From positions 1-52,069 of the forward strand of contig JACPPV010000028.1 of NCBI GenBank assembly GCA_016190825.1: a stretch of 52,069 bases of DNA, in the 5' to 3' direction. Below, piece after piece: positions 40,849 through 49,640 of this stretch. The notes under the pieces were generated by a model that was given only the letters and a program-made list of their open reading frames with translations, was not told the DNA's origin and ran no database searches. A program made the position numbers and the translations under genes. This DNA comes from Chloroflexota bacterium (GTDB lineage Bacteria; Chloroflexota; Dehalococcoidia; Dehalococcoidales; UBA2162). Position 1 is the stretch's first letter; each line of letters begins with the position of its first letter.

Positions 40849-43800
40849 ATGGAGGAACGGATGAGAGGATTTTTCAAGTTTGTATCGGCTTTTGCGCTTG
40901 TCTCTCTGCTAATTTCTACGCTGGCCGTGCCGCATGTGCCCACCCGCGGAGCCAATGTGAATGATATATTCCAGCTTTTCCCTCCCGAATCACCCAGGCT
41001 ATTACCCGCCATTCCCCCGTGGAATTTTCCTGAATTTTTCGGCGAACCGGCGCTTGAACCTCTGCCAGTTTCCTTTAACATTACGGAGCACCCCGCCTGG
41101 TTTGACGGCGTGCCGGTAACGATACGTCCTTTCCCCGGGCCTGGCAGAGGTGACGGCGGGCCGGATGACGACCATGCTGACATGTGGGTCTTCTTCTATC
41201 CGGACGGCACCCCCGTTCCGCAACCCCCCTTACTGGAGGCAGTGCCCAAGAACACTTTCGGGCCCGAAATCCAGGTCCCTGACGTCGCCGCTCGCTTTTT
41301 CTCGATCAACTGGGAAGTTCATGCTGTCATTGTTCCCCAGGGCTATGTTCCCGGTAGTCTCCAAAGCATAGTCCAACTCAGCGACCCCAACCTGGTGCTT
41401 GAAAACATCCAGCTCAACATGTTCGTCACCTTTCCGATTTTGCCCAAAGAGTTTAACATCGAGGGGCTGGAACTGAACGGCGTGGAGATAAGCGCCGGAA
41501 TGTTCGAGGGAAAACTGGTCAAGTTCATCGATTATGATGTTGGGGATAACGAGTTCGATGAGAAACCGGTTTACCTTTTCCGCAAACCCAACGGCGATTT
41601 CACCGGCAGCCCGGTGTTATCCAGTATCCCGGGACAGCCACACTATAACGGCATGTGGGAAGTAGTCATAGTTGATGTGCCCGAAGATTACGTGGCGGAT
41701 AGCCTGCGCTCCGAAGATGACGTATTTGCCAGCGGTTACCCAATGGTTGGCACCCGCGATGCGTTCTTTCCCGTGACCTCTGTAAACGGGAAACGCACCG
41801 TCTTTACCGATTTCATGAGCATCCTTACCGGGCCGGATGGCAAGTTCCGCAAGGACCGTTTTCCCGTGCAGGTGCCCTCCGATGTTCAACCCTACCACGG
41901 CGACCCCGGGATGAGCGATGTCACCTTTGGCTTCACCAATAAGTTTGCTTTCAATGAAGTGGAAATTCCCCGCATTCAAAGGGTCCTCGCAGTAAACGAT
42001 GGCGATGCCGCCCTGCTGGCGGCATTGGGAGATGAAGCGGTCAAGGGGCCGCTAATCATCCCGCCACATGTCGCTCGCCAGCTCCTAATCCAGAACAGCA
42101 GCGGTACACTGACACACCTGAGGCAGGCTGACGTGGATGCCATGCCGCTGGCAGAAGTCATCGCCCGGGGACAGGCCCTCTTTGAGAGACAGATATTTGA
42201 AGAAGATGGGGCAGGCCCCGCTTTCAACGCCTATTCCTGTGCAAAGTGCCATGGACTGCCCTTCAACTTGGGCGCTGAGCCGACAGCCGGCGGCGCAGGC
42301 GTGCGCTTCCGTAATGCCATGCAGCCAACGGACGTTGGAATAAGAAATAGCCGCAACACGCCCCACGTTTTCGGAGCCGGTGTGAAAGAACAGCTCGGCC
42401 GAGAGCTTAACGCCAGCGATAACACCACCGTTAAGCCCTTCAACTGGAAGGGTGGCGCTTCGCTGCGGGATTTCAGCGCCGGACCTTTCAAGGGAGAAAT
42501 GGGTCTGGAGCCGGTGGAGATTGTGGCGGCGATTGCCGGCGTCTCCCTTGAAGAAGCCGCTACCCTCGACCTGGACAAAGATGGCAAAGTTAACGAGATA
42601 ACTGTAGGGGACGTGACGGCAGTAATGGCATTCATGGCAAGCCTGCCGCGGCCCTTCCAGGTTAACAAGTCTGACCCGGCTGTCATACGCGGTCGCCAGG
42701 TTTTTGAGCAGACCGGCTGCACTTCCTGCCACACGCCCAGGCAGACTTTGCAATCAACCATACTCGAAATAACCAACCCGGAGACAAACGAGATGATACG
42801 CATTCCGCTCGGAGAGCCCGAGGTGGAAATCTTCTCTGATTTCAAACGCCATTCGATGGGGCCGAGGCTCGCCGAGCCCGGCCCGCAGAACGGCATCCCG
42901 GCGGACGTATTCCGCACCCAGCCGCTGTGGGGACTGGCAGACTCCGGACCTTACCTGCATGACGGCTCAGCCAACACCATTGAAGAGGCTATCGACAGGC
43001 ACGGCGGCGAGGCGCAGACTGTCCGGGACGCCTTTGTGGGCCTTCCGGCAGATGAAAAAACCAACCTCTTCGCCTTCCTGAACTCGCTGCGTTTGCCAAA
43101 CCGCACCCAACTTGAACTCGATTTTATGAACAGGATGACCAGCCGGGACCGTAATATCCTCGCCCCGGTAATTAGCTCGTTCCTTCGTCCCATCCAGGAC
43201 CCCTTGCTGGTGGCTTGGATCGTCAACCCGCCTCCGGAAGGTACCGGACGGCTATCCGGCAACCTTACCGTTCAAGCCTCGGTCACTTCGTCAAATGGCA
43301 TTGAGCAAATTTCTCTGCTGGTTGACAGTGGGACCCAGATACCTATGGGCATTAACCCGGTCAGCGGCTTTTTCGAAGCTATTGTAGACACCACGGAGCT
43401 GAGCGAGGGAGACCACATGCTCACCATCCAAGTCAGTGACCGCTTCGGAAACCGTAACGCTGAAGGCGCGCTCCGCTCCGTGATCCGGGTAGACAACATA
43501 CCGGATGATTCAGATACCGCCAGCGGACCGCTTTTCCAGATACCATCGAATGCGCCGGTCAAGAGCTTCGATATTTCGGCGATTGATGTGGTCATCACCA
43601 TAAACCGCTTCGGCGATAATGACCCCACGGGCAAGATGTACGTCCTTGATGAGAACATACCGGCTGTCCGCGCCCAGGAGGCAAAGTCGCTGCCTGACCG
43701 GGTGAGCATCGGCCTGAGGGATGATCCCATCCAGCCGCTGGTAATCAGGGCAAATATCGGAGACGTGGTGGTGATAAACTTCACCAATCGCTTGAACCAG

Positions 43801-46800
43801 GGCAGGGCGGGCATCCATTTCATTGGATTCCCTTTTAATCCGGCGACTTCCGCCGGCTCAGAAGTCGGACTGAACAATGACACTCTGGTTGATAAAGATG
43901 CAACCATCACTTACACATTCTATATTCCTGACAAGCCTAACATGGAAGGCGCCTACATTTTCAACAGCATGGGGGACGTACGGGAGAGCCAGGCGCACGG
44001 TCTCTTCGGCGTGCTCAACGTGGAGCCGAAGGGCTCCATCTATCTGAATCCCATCAATGGCCAGCCCCTTAAGAGCGGCTGGGAGGCGATAATCGTCGAC
44101 CCCGGCGGCAAGGACTTCCGCGAAGACACCATTATCTACCATGAGTTCGGGCATGAAGAGTTTGACCTTTCGGACAAGGACGGCCGGCCCATACCGCAGG
44201 TGGTAGACATGGACGGCTCGAGCAACTACCGCCCCGGCTCCCGGGCGATCAACTACCGCTCCGAACCCTTCTTCCGCCGGAATGAAGCCCAGCTAGATTC
44301 GGGAGAAAGAACCATGCCGGATGAATCCCTGGATTACGGCTCTTACATGAACGGCGACCCGGCTACGCCGATACCGCGCGGATATATCGGCGACCCGACA
44401 AAGCGCCGCGTCGCCCATGCCGGCTCCGAACGCTTCCACCTTGAGCATCTCCACGGCGGTTCTATCCGCTGGCGGTTCGACCCCTTTGTCGAGCCGGATC
44501 AATGGGGCCTGCCTTTTAGCAAGAAGCCGTCGGCACAGTCGCTCTCCCAGCGGCTGGACTCACAGGAGATCGGCCCTGGAGAGACCTACACCATGGCTAC
44601 CGAGGGCGCTGCCGGCGGCCTGCAAGCTGGTGCCGGGGAGTTCCTCTTCCACTGTCACTTCGCCCATCATTACATCGGCGGCATGTGGGCGTTCTGGAGG
44701 GTCTTTGACACCCTGCAGACCGCCAATAACGGTCTGTTCGGAAACCCGGCACTGGTTGAGCTGCCTGACCGTGTGGGCACAACTCCGGCGGCGGTGAATT
44801 CGCTTGGACTGCTCGGCAAGGCTCTGCCTTCAGGACGGATTCTGACCGCCGGCCCGACCACCAATAGCACCATAAATATTGATGAGTGGGTCCGTTCCAT
44901 CCTACCACCGCAGGGTGTGCCGGTTGGATACGATGCCTCAGTGTGGGACTGGACGGGGAACATGACCGAGCAAGGTCCTCTTTACCTCTCTGAACCGGAG
45001 ACGACCCTGGCATGGGCTAACTATGCCTCCCCGAGTCCGGGGCAGCGGCTTGAGATTAAGTTCAATCCCAACAACGGACGGCCCGCTTTCCCTTTGCTGC
45101 GGCCGCACCTCGGCAAGCGTCCCCCCTTCCCCCCAGGGCGCAGCGGCTCACCATGGCTTGGCGAACCCGATGCTGACCATCCGGATTCACTCGTGCCCGC
45201 CGGAGCGCGGCGGCTCGAATACACAGCCGTGACCATGTTTACGCCCATCACCTTTAATGAATCAGGGAATATCACCAACCCGAAGGGTGCTCTGCTCGTG
45301 CTCGACGAGGATAAAGAAGATATCCTGGCCGGCCGCAAGCCCAAAGAGCAACTGACCATTCGCGCCAACGTGGGTGACGGCGTGGACATTATCCACTACA
45401 GCGAAATGGATGATTCCGGGCCATTCGCCTTCTCCAAGGCAAATATCCACATCCATTTTGTCCAGTTTGATACTCAGGCGTCTGACGGCGTCATCAGTGG
45501 CCTGTCCTATGAGCAAAGCATCCGGGCTTACACCCAGGAAGGCCCCAACGGCAACGGCATCCGCCTGGCGGCGCCCACTTCTGCCGGCTCAACCACCATT
45601 ACTGTGGACAGCGCCGTAACACTCCAGGTGAATGCCTTTGTCGGCATCGGCTTCGGCGTGCCGCGCAACGGTCCCAACGGCTTTGAATTCGCCCAGATAA
45701 TCGCTAAGGATGAAAATACCCTGACGCTGGATAGGCCGCTACAAAAAGACCATCCGGCGGGACAGTTCGCTGGCACCGAGTTTGTCCGCTACCAGTGGTA
45801 TGCCGATGGCGAGTCAGGCACGACCTTCTTCCACAACCACGTCTTTGGAATTCCCGGCTTTGGCGTCGCCCTTACCGGTGCCCTGATCCAGGAACCAGAA
45901 GGGTCAACCTGGCATGACCCGGTTACCGGCGAGCCAATCCGCTCTGGCTCCCAGGCCATAATCCGCACCAACCAGCAGGTGGCTCCCGGAGTTCCGATCC
46001 AGGACTTCCGTGAGTTCGTGCTGCATTTTATGGGCGCCATCACCGGCTTGCCCCATGAAATGGAGGGTGAAGGTGGTGAGCCGGGCGGGGTGAACATGCG
46101 GATGGAGCCGCTGGACAGCCGCGGACGTTTGCAGCAGAATAGCGACCCGTCACTGCTCTTATCTTCGGTGGCACACGGTGACCCGGCAACGCCATTGCTC
46201 AGAGCCTACGTCGGCGATCTGGTCGCCTTCAGGGTGTTAAACTCCTCGGGGCACGATTCCGGAGTGTTCCATCTGGCCGGACACCGCTTCCGTCTAGAAA
46301 GATTCGACCCCAGGGAAGCCCCCAAAGACTCAGTGACCATCGGCATATCGGAAAGGTACGACCTCTTCATGACCGCCGGTTCGGTGGGTCTCCAGGCGGG
46401 AGACTATCCCTACATGAATGCTATGAATGAAAAGATGATGGATGGTGCCTGGGGCATATTCCGCGTCCACGATACTTTCCAGTCGGACCTGCCACCGCTC
46501 ATTGTCCCCGAACCGCCGGAAGGTCCCGGTTTCCCGCAGCTCACTCAGACGGGCGGGCGTCCGCCGGCAGCAACCGAGCCGGACGATATTGCCGGGCTCA
46601 AGACCAAGCTCGAACGCAACGGCTATCAACTGCCAGCCAATATGCCGGTGCGCACCTTTGACGTAGTAGCTATTGAGACGAGGATTGATCTCTCAAAGGA
46701 TTTCAAGATCAGTGACGGGCGCATCTACGTTCTCGCCGAGGACAAAGATGCAGTGCTCGCCGGCGATGAGCTGCTCGAGCCGCTGGTGCTGCGTGCCAAC

Positions 46801-48195
46801 GTGGGGGAGATTGTCCGGGTCAATTTCACTAATAACCTGACGGAGTCCCGCGCTTCCTTCCACATTCCTGAGCTCATCAAGACGACCGATTCCCTGGGCG
46901 GTGCCTTGGGTTTCAATAATGATTCTACCGTCGCGCCCGGAGAAACAAAGACATACTGGTATGTCATCGACCAGCGCTATGAAGTGCCGCGCTCAATGCC
47001 AATATCCGATTTTGGCGACCCCATCCTCGGCGGCGCCAGCGGTCTCTACGGGGCGTTTATCATCATGCCATCGGGCTCCACCTTCCATGACCCGCTGACC
47101 GGCGTGGAAAAGAAATCCGGCGTGGTGGTTGATGTGCGCAATCCAAGCCTTCCCGGCGGCGGCTTCCGCGATGTGGCTCTCCTTTTCCACGAGGAAGACA
47201 CCAAGATGAACCGGGACGTTATGCCCTACCTCATAGATGTAAAGGGGAACCGCGGCATAAACTACCGGGCAGAACCGTTCACCGAGAGACTCGAGGTGGA
47301 TTCGGCGATGTCCCGCGTATTTACCACAGAGAATGTCAGCGGCCACCGCGACCCGCGGACAACGCTTATCCAGGTGACCGTTGGGGACCCGGTGCAGTTG
47401 CATGTCATCGGAGCGTTTGGCAATCATCCGCATGTCTTCGCCATCGACGGCCACCGCTTCCCCTTCGATGTCTCCAGACCCAATGCGATGAACCTGTCCG
47501 CCCGGGCATTCGGCACACTCGACCATATTGACGCGGTACTTGAAGGCGGTGCCGGAGGTTTGCTGGGCGCTCCCGGAGACTATTTGTACGGCGACCGCCG
47601 CAATCCTTTCCTTGAAGCCGGACTGTGGGGCATCATGCGGGTAACACCGCAATCTGAGGCTACGGTCTTGCCGCTGGTTAACCTCGTTCCCGGTTGGAAC
47701 CTGGTATCGCGCAACGTCATTACCGGAAATATCACCGCGAGTGAGTTCCTGGCTTCAATCAGCGGAAAGTATGACCTGGTAGCCGCCCAGGACCCGGCTA
47801 ACCCGGCCCAGTACCTTACCTACAGCTCTTCAAACGTGAGTAATAACCTCACCGTGCTGGACCACACTATGGGGTTCTGGGTCTACATGAGAGAAGGAGC
47901 TTTCCTGTCTCCGCTGGGGTCACTGGCAGGGAGGACGGAGATACCTTTGAAAGCCGGATGGAATCTCGTCGGCTGGCCGTCGTCCCGGACCATGCCGGTT
48001 GGGCAGGCGCTCGCTTCGATTGAGGGCAAGTTCGATATGGTGCTTACCTATCAGGCGAACGATGCCACTGACCCCTGGAAGAAGTTCGATGTTGGCGCAC
48101 CAGCATTCGCCAACGACCTCACCCTGATTCAGCCCTTGCTGGGCTACTGGATACGGATGAAAGAGCCGGGAACACTGGTGGTAAATAACCCTTAA
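40849..48195 (+). CDS. giant exported fusion: di-haem cytochrome c / Ig / MofA-MnxG-like multicopper oxidase
   Basis: A 2448-residue exported protein with a signal peptide (true start perhaps ATG 40861, just after GGAGG). After a region of about 400 residues without recognised domain (residues 35-430), a di-haem thiol-oxidoreductase-like cytochrome has CAKCH (464-468) and CTSCH (624-628), with PLWGLADSGPYLHDGSANTI. An Ig-like module (about 770-880) follows. Three cupredoxin pairs come next. Pair 1 holds copper motifs HLEHLH (1197-1202) and HCHFAHHYIGGM (1268-1279). Pair 2 holds HIH followed by FVQFD (1534-1536) and FFHNH (1662-1664). Pair 3 is ligand-poor. The end carries two GWNLV modules (from 2283). 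Motifs III/IV precede I/II, as in a permuted oxidase. HxH-VQFD and the nearby WYAD segment recall MofA/MnxG manganese oxidases. Mn(II) or another extracellular reductant is a plausible substrate, with the haems as electron partners; this is inference. Confidence 0.85.
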   Translation: MEERMRGFFKFVSAFALVSLLISTLAVPHVPTRGANVNDIFQLFPPESPRLLPAIPPWNFPEFFGEPALEPLPVSFNITEHPAWFDGVPVTIRPFPGPGRGDGGPDDDHADMWVFFYPDGTPVPQPPLLEAVPKNTFGPEIQVPDVAARFFSINWEVHAVIVPQGYVPGSLQSIVQLSDPNLVLENIQLNMFVTFPILPKEFNIEGLELNGVEISAGMFEGKLVKFIDYDVGDNEFDEKPVYLFRKPNGDFTGSPVLSSIPGQPHYNGMWEVVIVDVPEDYVADSLRSEDDVFASGYPMVGTRDAFFPVTSVNGKRTVFTDFMSILTGPDGKFRKDRFPVQVPSDVQPYHGDPGMSDVTFGFTNKFAFNEVEIPRIQRVLAVNDGDAALLAALGDEAVKGPLIIPPHVARQLLIQNSSGTLTHLRQADVDAMPLAEVIARGQALFERQIFEEDGAGPAFNAYSCAKCHGLPFNLGAEPTAGGAGVRFRNAMQPTDVGIRNSRNTPHVFGAGVKEQLGRELNASDNTTVKPFNWKGGASLRDFSAGPFKGEMGLEPVEIVAAIAGVSLEEAATLDLDKDGKVNEITVGDVTAVMAFMASLPRPFQVNKSDPAVIRGRQVFEQTGCTSCHTPRQTLQSTILEITNPETNEMIRIPLGEPEVEIFSDFKRHSMGPRLAEPGPQNGIPADVFRTQPLWGLADSGPYLHDGSANTIEEAIDRHGGEAQTVRDAFVGLPADEKTNLFAFLNSLRLPNRTQLELDFMNRMTSRDRNILAPVISSFLRPIQDPLLVAWIVNPPPEGTGRLSGNLTVQASVTSSNGIEQISLLVDSGTQIPMGINPVSGFFEAIVDTTELSEGDHMLTIQVSDRFGNRNAEGALRSVIRVDNIPDDSDTASGPLFQIPSNAPVKSFDISAIDVVITINRFGDNDPTGKMYVLDENIPAVRAQEAKSLPDRVSIGLRDDPIQPLVIRANIGDVVVINFTNRLNQGRAGIHFIGFPFNPATSAGSEVGLNNDTLVDKDATITYTFYIPDKPNMEGAYIFNSMGDVRESQAHGLFGVLNVEPKGSIYLNPINGQPLKSGWEAIIVDPGGKDFREDTIIYHEFGHEEFDLSDKDGRPIPQVVDMDGSSNYRPGSRAINYRSEPFFRRNEAQLDSGERTMPDESLDYGSYMNGDPATPIPRGYIGDPTKRRVAHAGSERFHLEHLHGGSIRWRFDPFVEPDQWGLPFSKKPSAQSLSQRLDSQEIGPGETYTMATEGAAGGLQAGAGEFLFHCHFAHHYIGGMWAFWRVFDTLQTANNGLFGNPALVELPDRVGTTPAAVNSLGLLGKALPSGRILTAGPTTNSTINIDEWVRSILPPQGVPVGYDASVWDWTGNMTEQGPLYLSEPETTLAWANYASPSPGQRLEIKFNPNNGRPAFPLLRPHLGKRPPFPPGRSGSPWLGEPDADHPDSLVPAGARRLEYTAVTMFTPITFNESGNITNPKGALLVLDEDKEDILAGRKPKEQLTIRANVGDGVDIIHYSEMDDSGPFAFSKANIHIHFVQFDTQASDGVISGLSYEQSIRAYTQEGPNGNGIRLAAPTSAGSTTITVDSAVTLQVNAFVGIGFGVPRNGPNGFEFAQIIAKDENTLTLDRPLQKDHPAGQFAGTEFVRYQWYADGESGTTFFHNHVFGIPGFGVALTGALIQEPEGSTWHDPVTGEPIRSGSQAIIRTNQQVAPGVPIQDFREFVLHFMGAITGLPHEMEGEGGEPGGVNMRMEPLDSRGRLQQNSDPSLLLSSVAHGDPATPLLRAYVGDLVAFRVLNSSGHDSGVFHLAGHRFRLERFDPREAPKDSVTIGISERYDLFMTAGSVGLQAGDYPYMNAMNEKMMDGAWGIFRVHDTFQSDLPPLIVPEPPEGPGFPQLTQTGGRPPAATEPDDIAGLKTKLERNGYQLPANMPVRTFDVVAIETRIDLSKDFKISDGRIYVLAEDKDAVLAGDELLEPLVLRANVGEIVRVNFTNNLTESRASFHIPELIKTTDSLGGALGFNNDSTVAPGETKTYWYVIDQRYEVPRSMPISDFGDPILGGASGLYGAFIIMPSGSTFHDPLTGVEKKSGVVVDVRNPSLPGGGFRDVALLFHEEDTKMNRDVMPYLIDVKGNRGINYRAEPFTERLEVDSAMSRVFTTENVSGHRDPRTTLIQVTVGDPVQLHVIGAFGNHPHVFAIDGHRFPFDVSRPNAMNLSARAFGTLDHIDAVLEGGAGGLLGAPGDYLYGDRRNPFLEAGLWGIMRVTPQSEATVLPLVNLVPGWNLVSRNVITGNITASEFLASISGKYDLVAAQDPANPAQYLTYSSSNVSNNLTVLDHTMGFWVYMREGAFLSPLGSLAGRTEIPLKAGWNLVGWPSSRTMPVGQALASIEGKFDMVLTYQANDATDPWKKFDVGAPAFANDLTLIQPLLGYWIRMKEPGTLVVNNP

Positions 48196-48204
48196 GGTGC
48201 TGCG

Positions 48205-49392
48205 ATGAAAAAGAGAATGCTACAGAAGAACCCGATGCTACTGTTAAAGACAATTTTGCTGGCGGCAGCGCTCATCTTGTTCAACTCTCTGCCGGTTGCC
48301 GCCGCCCCCCCAGCGCTCCCGGCCACATTCTATGGCGTAGTGACTGACATCGTGGCCGGGGGGCGCGCCGCAGCAGGGCTGGAGGTAATCGCCCAAGTTG
48401 ATCAGCAGACTGTGGCAACCACGCGGACTTTCGAGTCCACCGGGCAGACAGTCTACCGCCTGGATGTCCCGGGCGATGACCCCGATACATCCTCCAAGGA
48501 AGGCGGGTTGCCGGGCAGCATGGTTGTTTTCCTGGTGAACGGGAAGACATTCCCGGCTACCATGTGGCAGAGCGGCGCCAGCGTGAGGTTTGACATAAGG
48601 CTGACTGAGCCGGAAACATCAGGGGGTGCACTACCTCCATTCAGCAGTGGTTCCATCCCGCCTGCGATCCCGGCAACGGTAACACCTCCGCCAGTAACTA
48701 CCACTCCACCCCCACCGATTGTTAAGACGCTGGAAGTAAATATCCTGGGCAGCAGTACGCTCACTTCGATAGATGAATCCGGGAGGTTCCAGCAAGCGGT
48801 CACTGTGGAAGCCCCGGATAGCGGCGTCAGGCTAATGATAGCTAAAGACACGCTGGCATTGGGAAATGACGGCTTGCCGGTTACCAGCATTACTGTGGAA
48901 CCGGCCGCTGAGACGCCCCCGCTGCCAGAGGGGACGGCGCTGATGGGTCCTGCTCTGAACATGGGGCCGGAGGGAGCCACCTTTAGTCCTCCCGTCATTC
49001 TGATAATCTCCTATCAGCCGGAGAAGCTACCGCAGGAGGTTGACGAGGAAAAGCTGTACGTCGCCTACTGGAACGGAGCAGAATGGACCAGCATCGGCGG
49101 TATCGTTGATACGCAGGCGAAAACGGTGACAGTATCGCTCAGTCATTTCAGCACCTACGCTCTACTGGCGCCCGTGCCTGCGGCACCTCCACCTGCACCG
49201 GAGCCACCGCCTGCTCCGGAACCGGGGGCTCCTCCATCTGCCGGCTCTGTTCCCGCGCCGGAGCCGTCTCCATCCGCGCCATCACAGTTTGAGGGTATCA
49301 GCTGGCTTTTGTTTCTCGCCGCCGCCGCCATCATTCTTGGTATCGGGACCGTAGTAATGGTCGCCCGCAGGCTTACAAAGCAAAGGCCGTAA
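48205..49392 (+). CDS. anchored Pro-rich surface protein with ZU5/Ig-like domain
   Basis: A 395-residue protein 9 bp after the giant oxidase. A signal peptide (1-34) leads to a carboxypeptidase-regulatory-like beta domain (YGVVTDIVAGGRAAAGLEVIAQ ... SMVVFLVNGKTFPAT). A Thr/Pro linker follows. Then comes a ZU5-like domain (SGVRLMIAKDTLAL ... LPVTSITVEP ... MGPEGATFSPPVILIISY ... LYVAYWNGAEWTSIGG ... SLSHFSTYALL). A second long Pro/Ala linker ends in one membrane helix and a basic tail (RRLTKQRP). The layout is that of an anchored adhesin or assembly partner. Co-transcription suggests it tethers or presents the oxidase; not shown by sequence. Confidence 0.82.
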   Translation: MKKRMLQKNPMLLLKTILLAAALILFNSLPVAAAPPALPATFYGVVTDIVAGGRAAAGLEVIAQVDQQTVATTRTFESTGQTVYRLDVPGDDPDTSSKEGGLPGSMVVFLVNGKTFPATMWQSGASVRFDIRLTEPETSGGALPPFSSGSIPPAIPATVTPPPVTTTPPPPIVKTLEVNILGSSTLTSIDESGRFQQAVTVEAPDSGVRLMIAKDTLALGNDGLPVTSITVEPAAETPPLPEGTALMGPALNMGPEGATFSPPVILIISYQPEKLPQEVDEEKLYVAYWNGAEWTSIGGIVDTQAKTVTVSLSHFSTYALLAPVPAAPPPAPEPPPAPEPGAPPSAGSVPAPEPSPSAPSQFEGISWLLFLAAAAIILGIGTVVMVARRLTKQRP

Positions 49393-49530
49393 GGTAGCCT
49401 CAGAGACGGCGTCTGCTGAAATAAGGTTACTGCCCCATGCGCATTCGTTGGGACACTCGAACGTGCCTTCGTACTTTTCCGGCAAGCTCCGGCCTGGTCA
49501 AAGCATCAATACTTTTCGCATATTCGCATA

Positions 49531-49599
49531 TACGTAGGCTTGAAACGTGTGGTTACGTAGTCTTACGGATATATGAAGGCAAGATCCCCGTGCTAGAAT
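49531..49599 (+). promoter_or_regulatory. TACGTA-box promoter of the DUF5666/CHRD operon
   Basis: TACGTA (49531-49536), 17 bp, TACGTA (49554-49559), GTCT, TACGGATAT (49564-49572), and a -10-like TAGAAT (49594-49599) starting 30 bp after the first base of TACGGA. The order and spacing equal those on the minus strand at 38346-38414. The start codon at 49641 lies about 35 nt after the expected transcription start, with GAGGAGG between. This rules out the longer open frame that begins at 49437. Confidence 0.7.
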
Positions 49600-49640
49600 C
49601 CAAATTAGAGACGTTGAATGAGAACGAGGAGGGATACGCA

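Noticed and set aside
49437-49640. Longer open frame giving a 706-residue DUF5666/CHRD protein
   Set aside because: The TACGTA promoter and its -10 lie inside this stretch, a GAGGAGG site precedes ATG 49641, and a signal peptide begins there.
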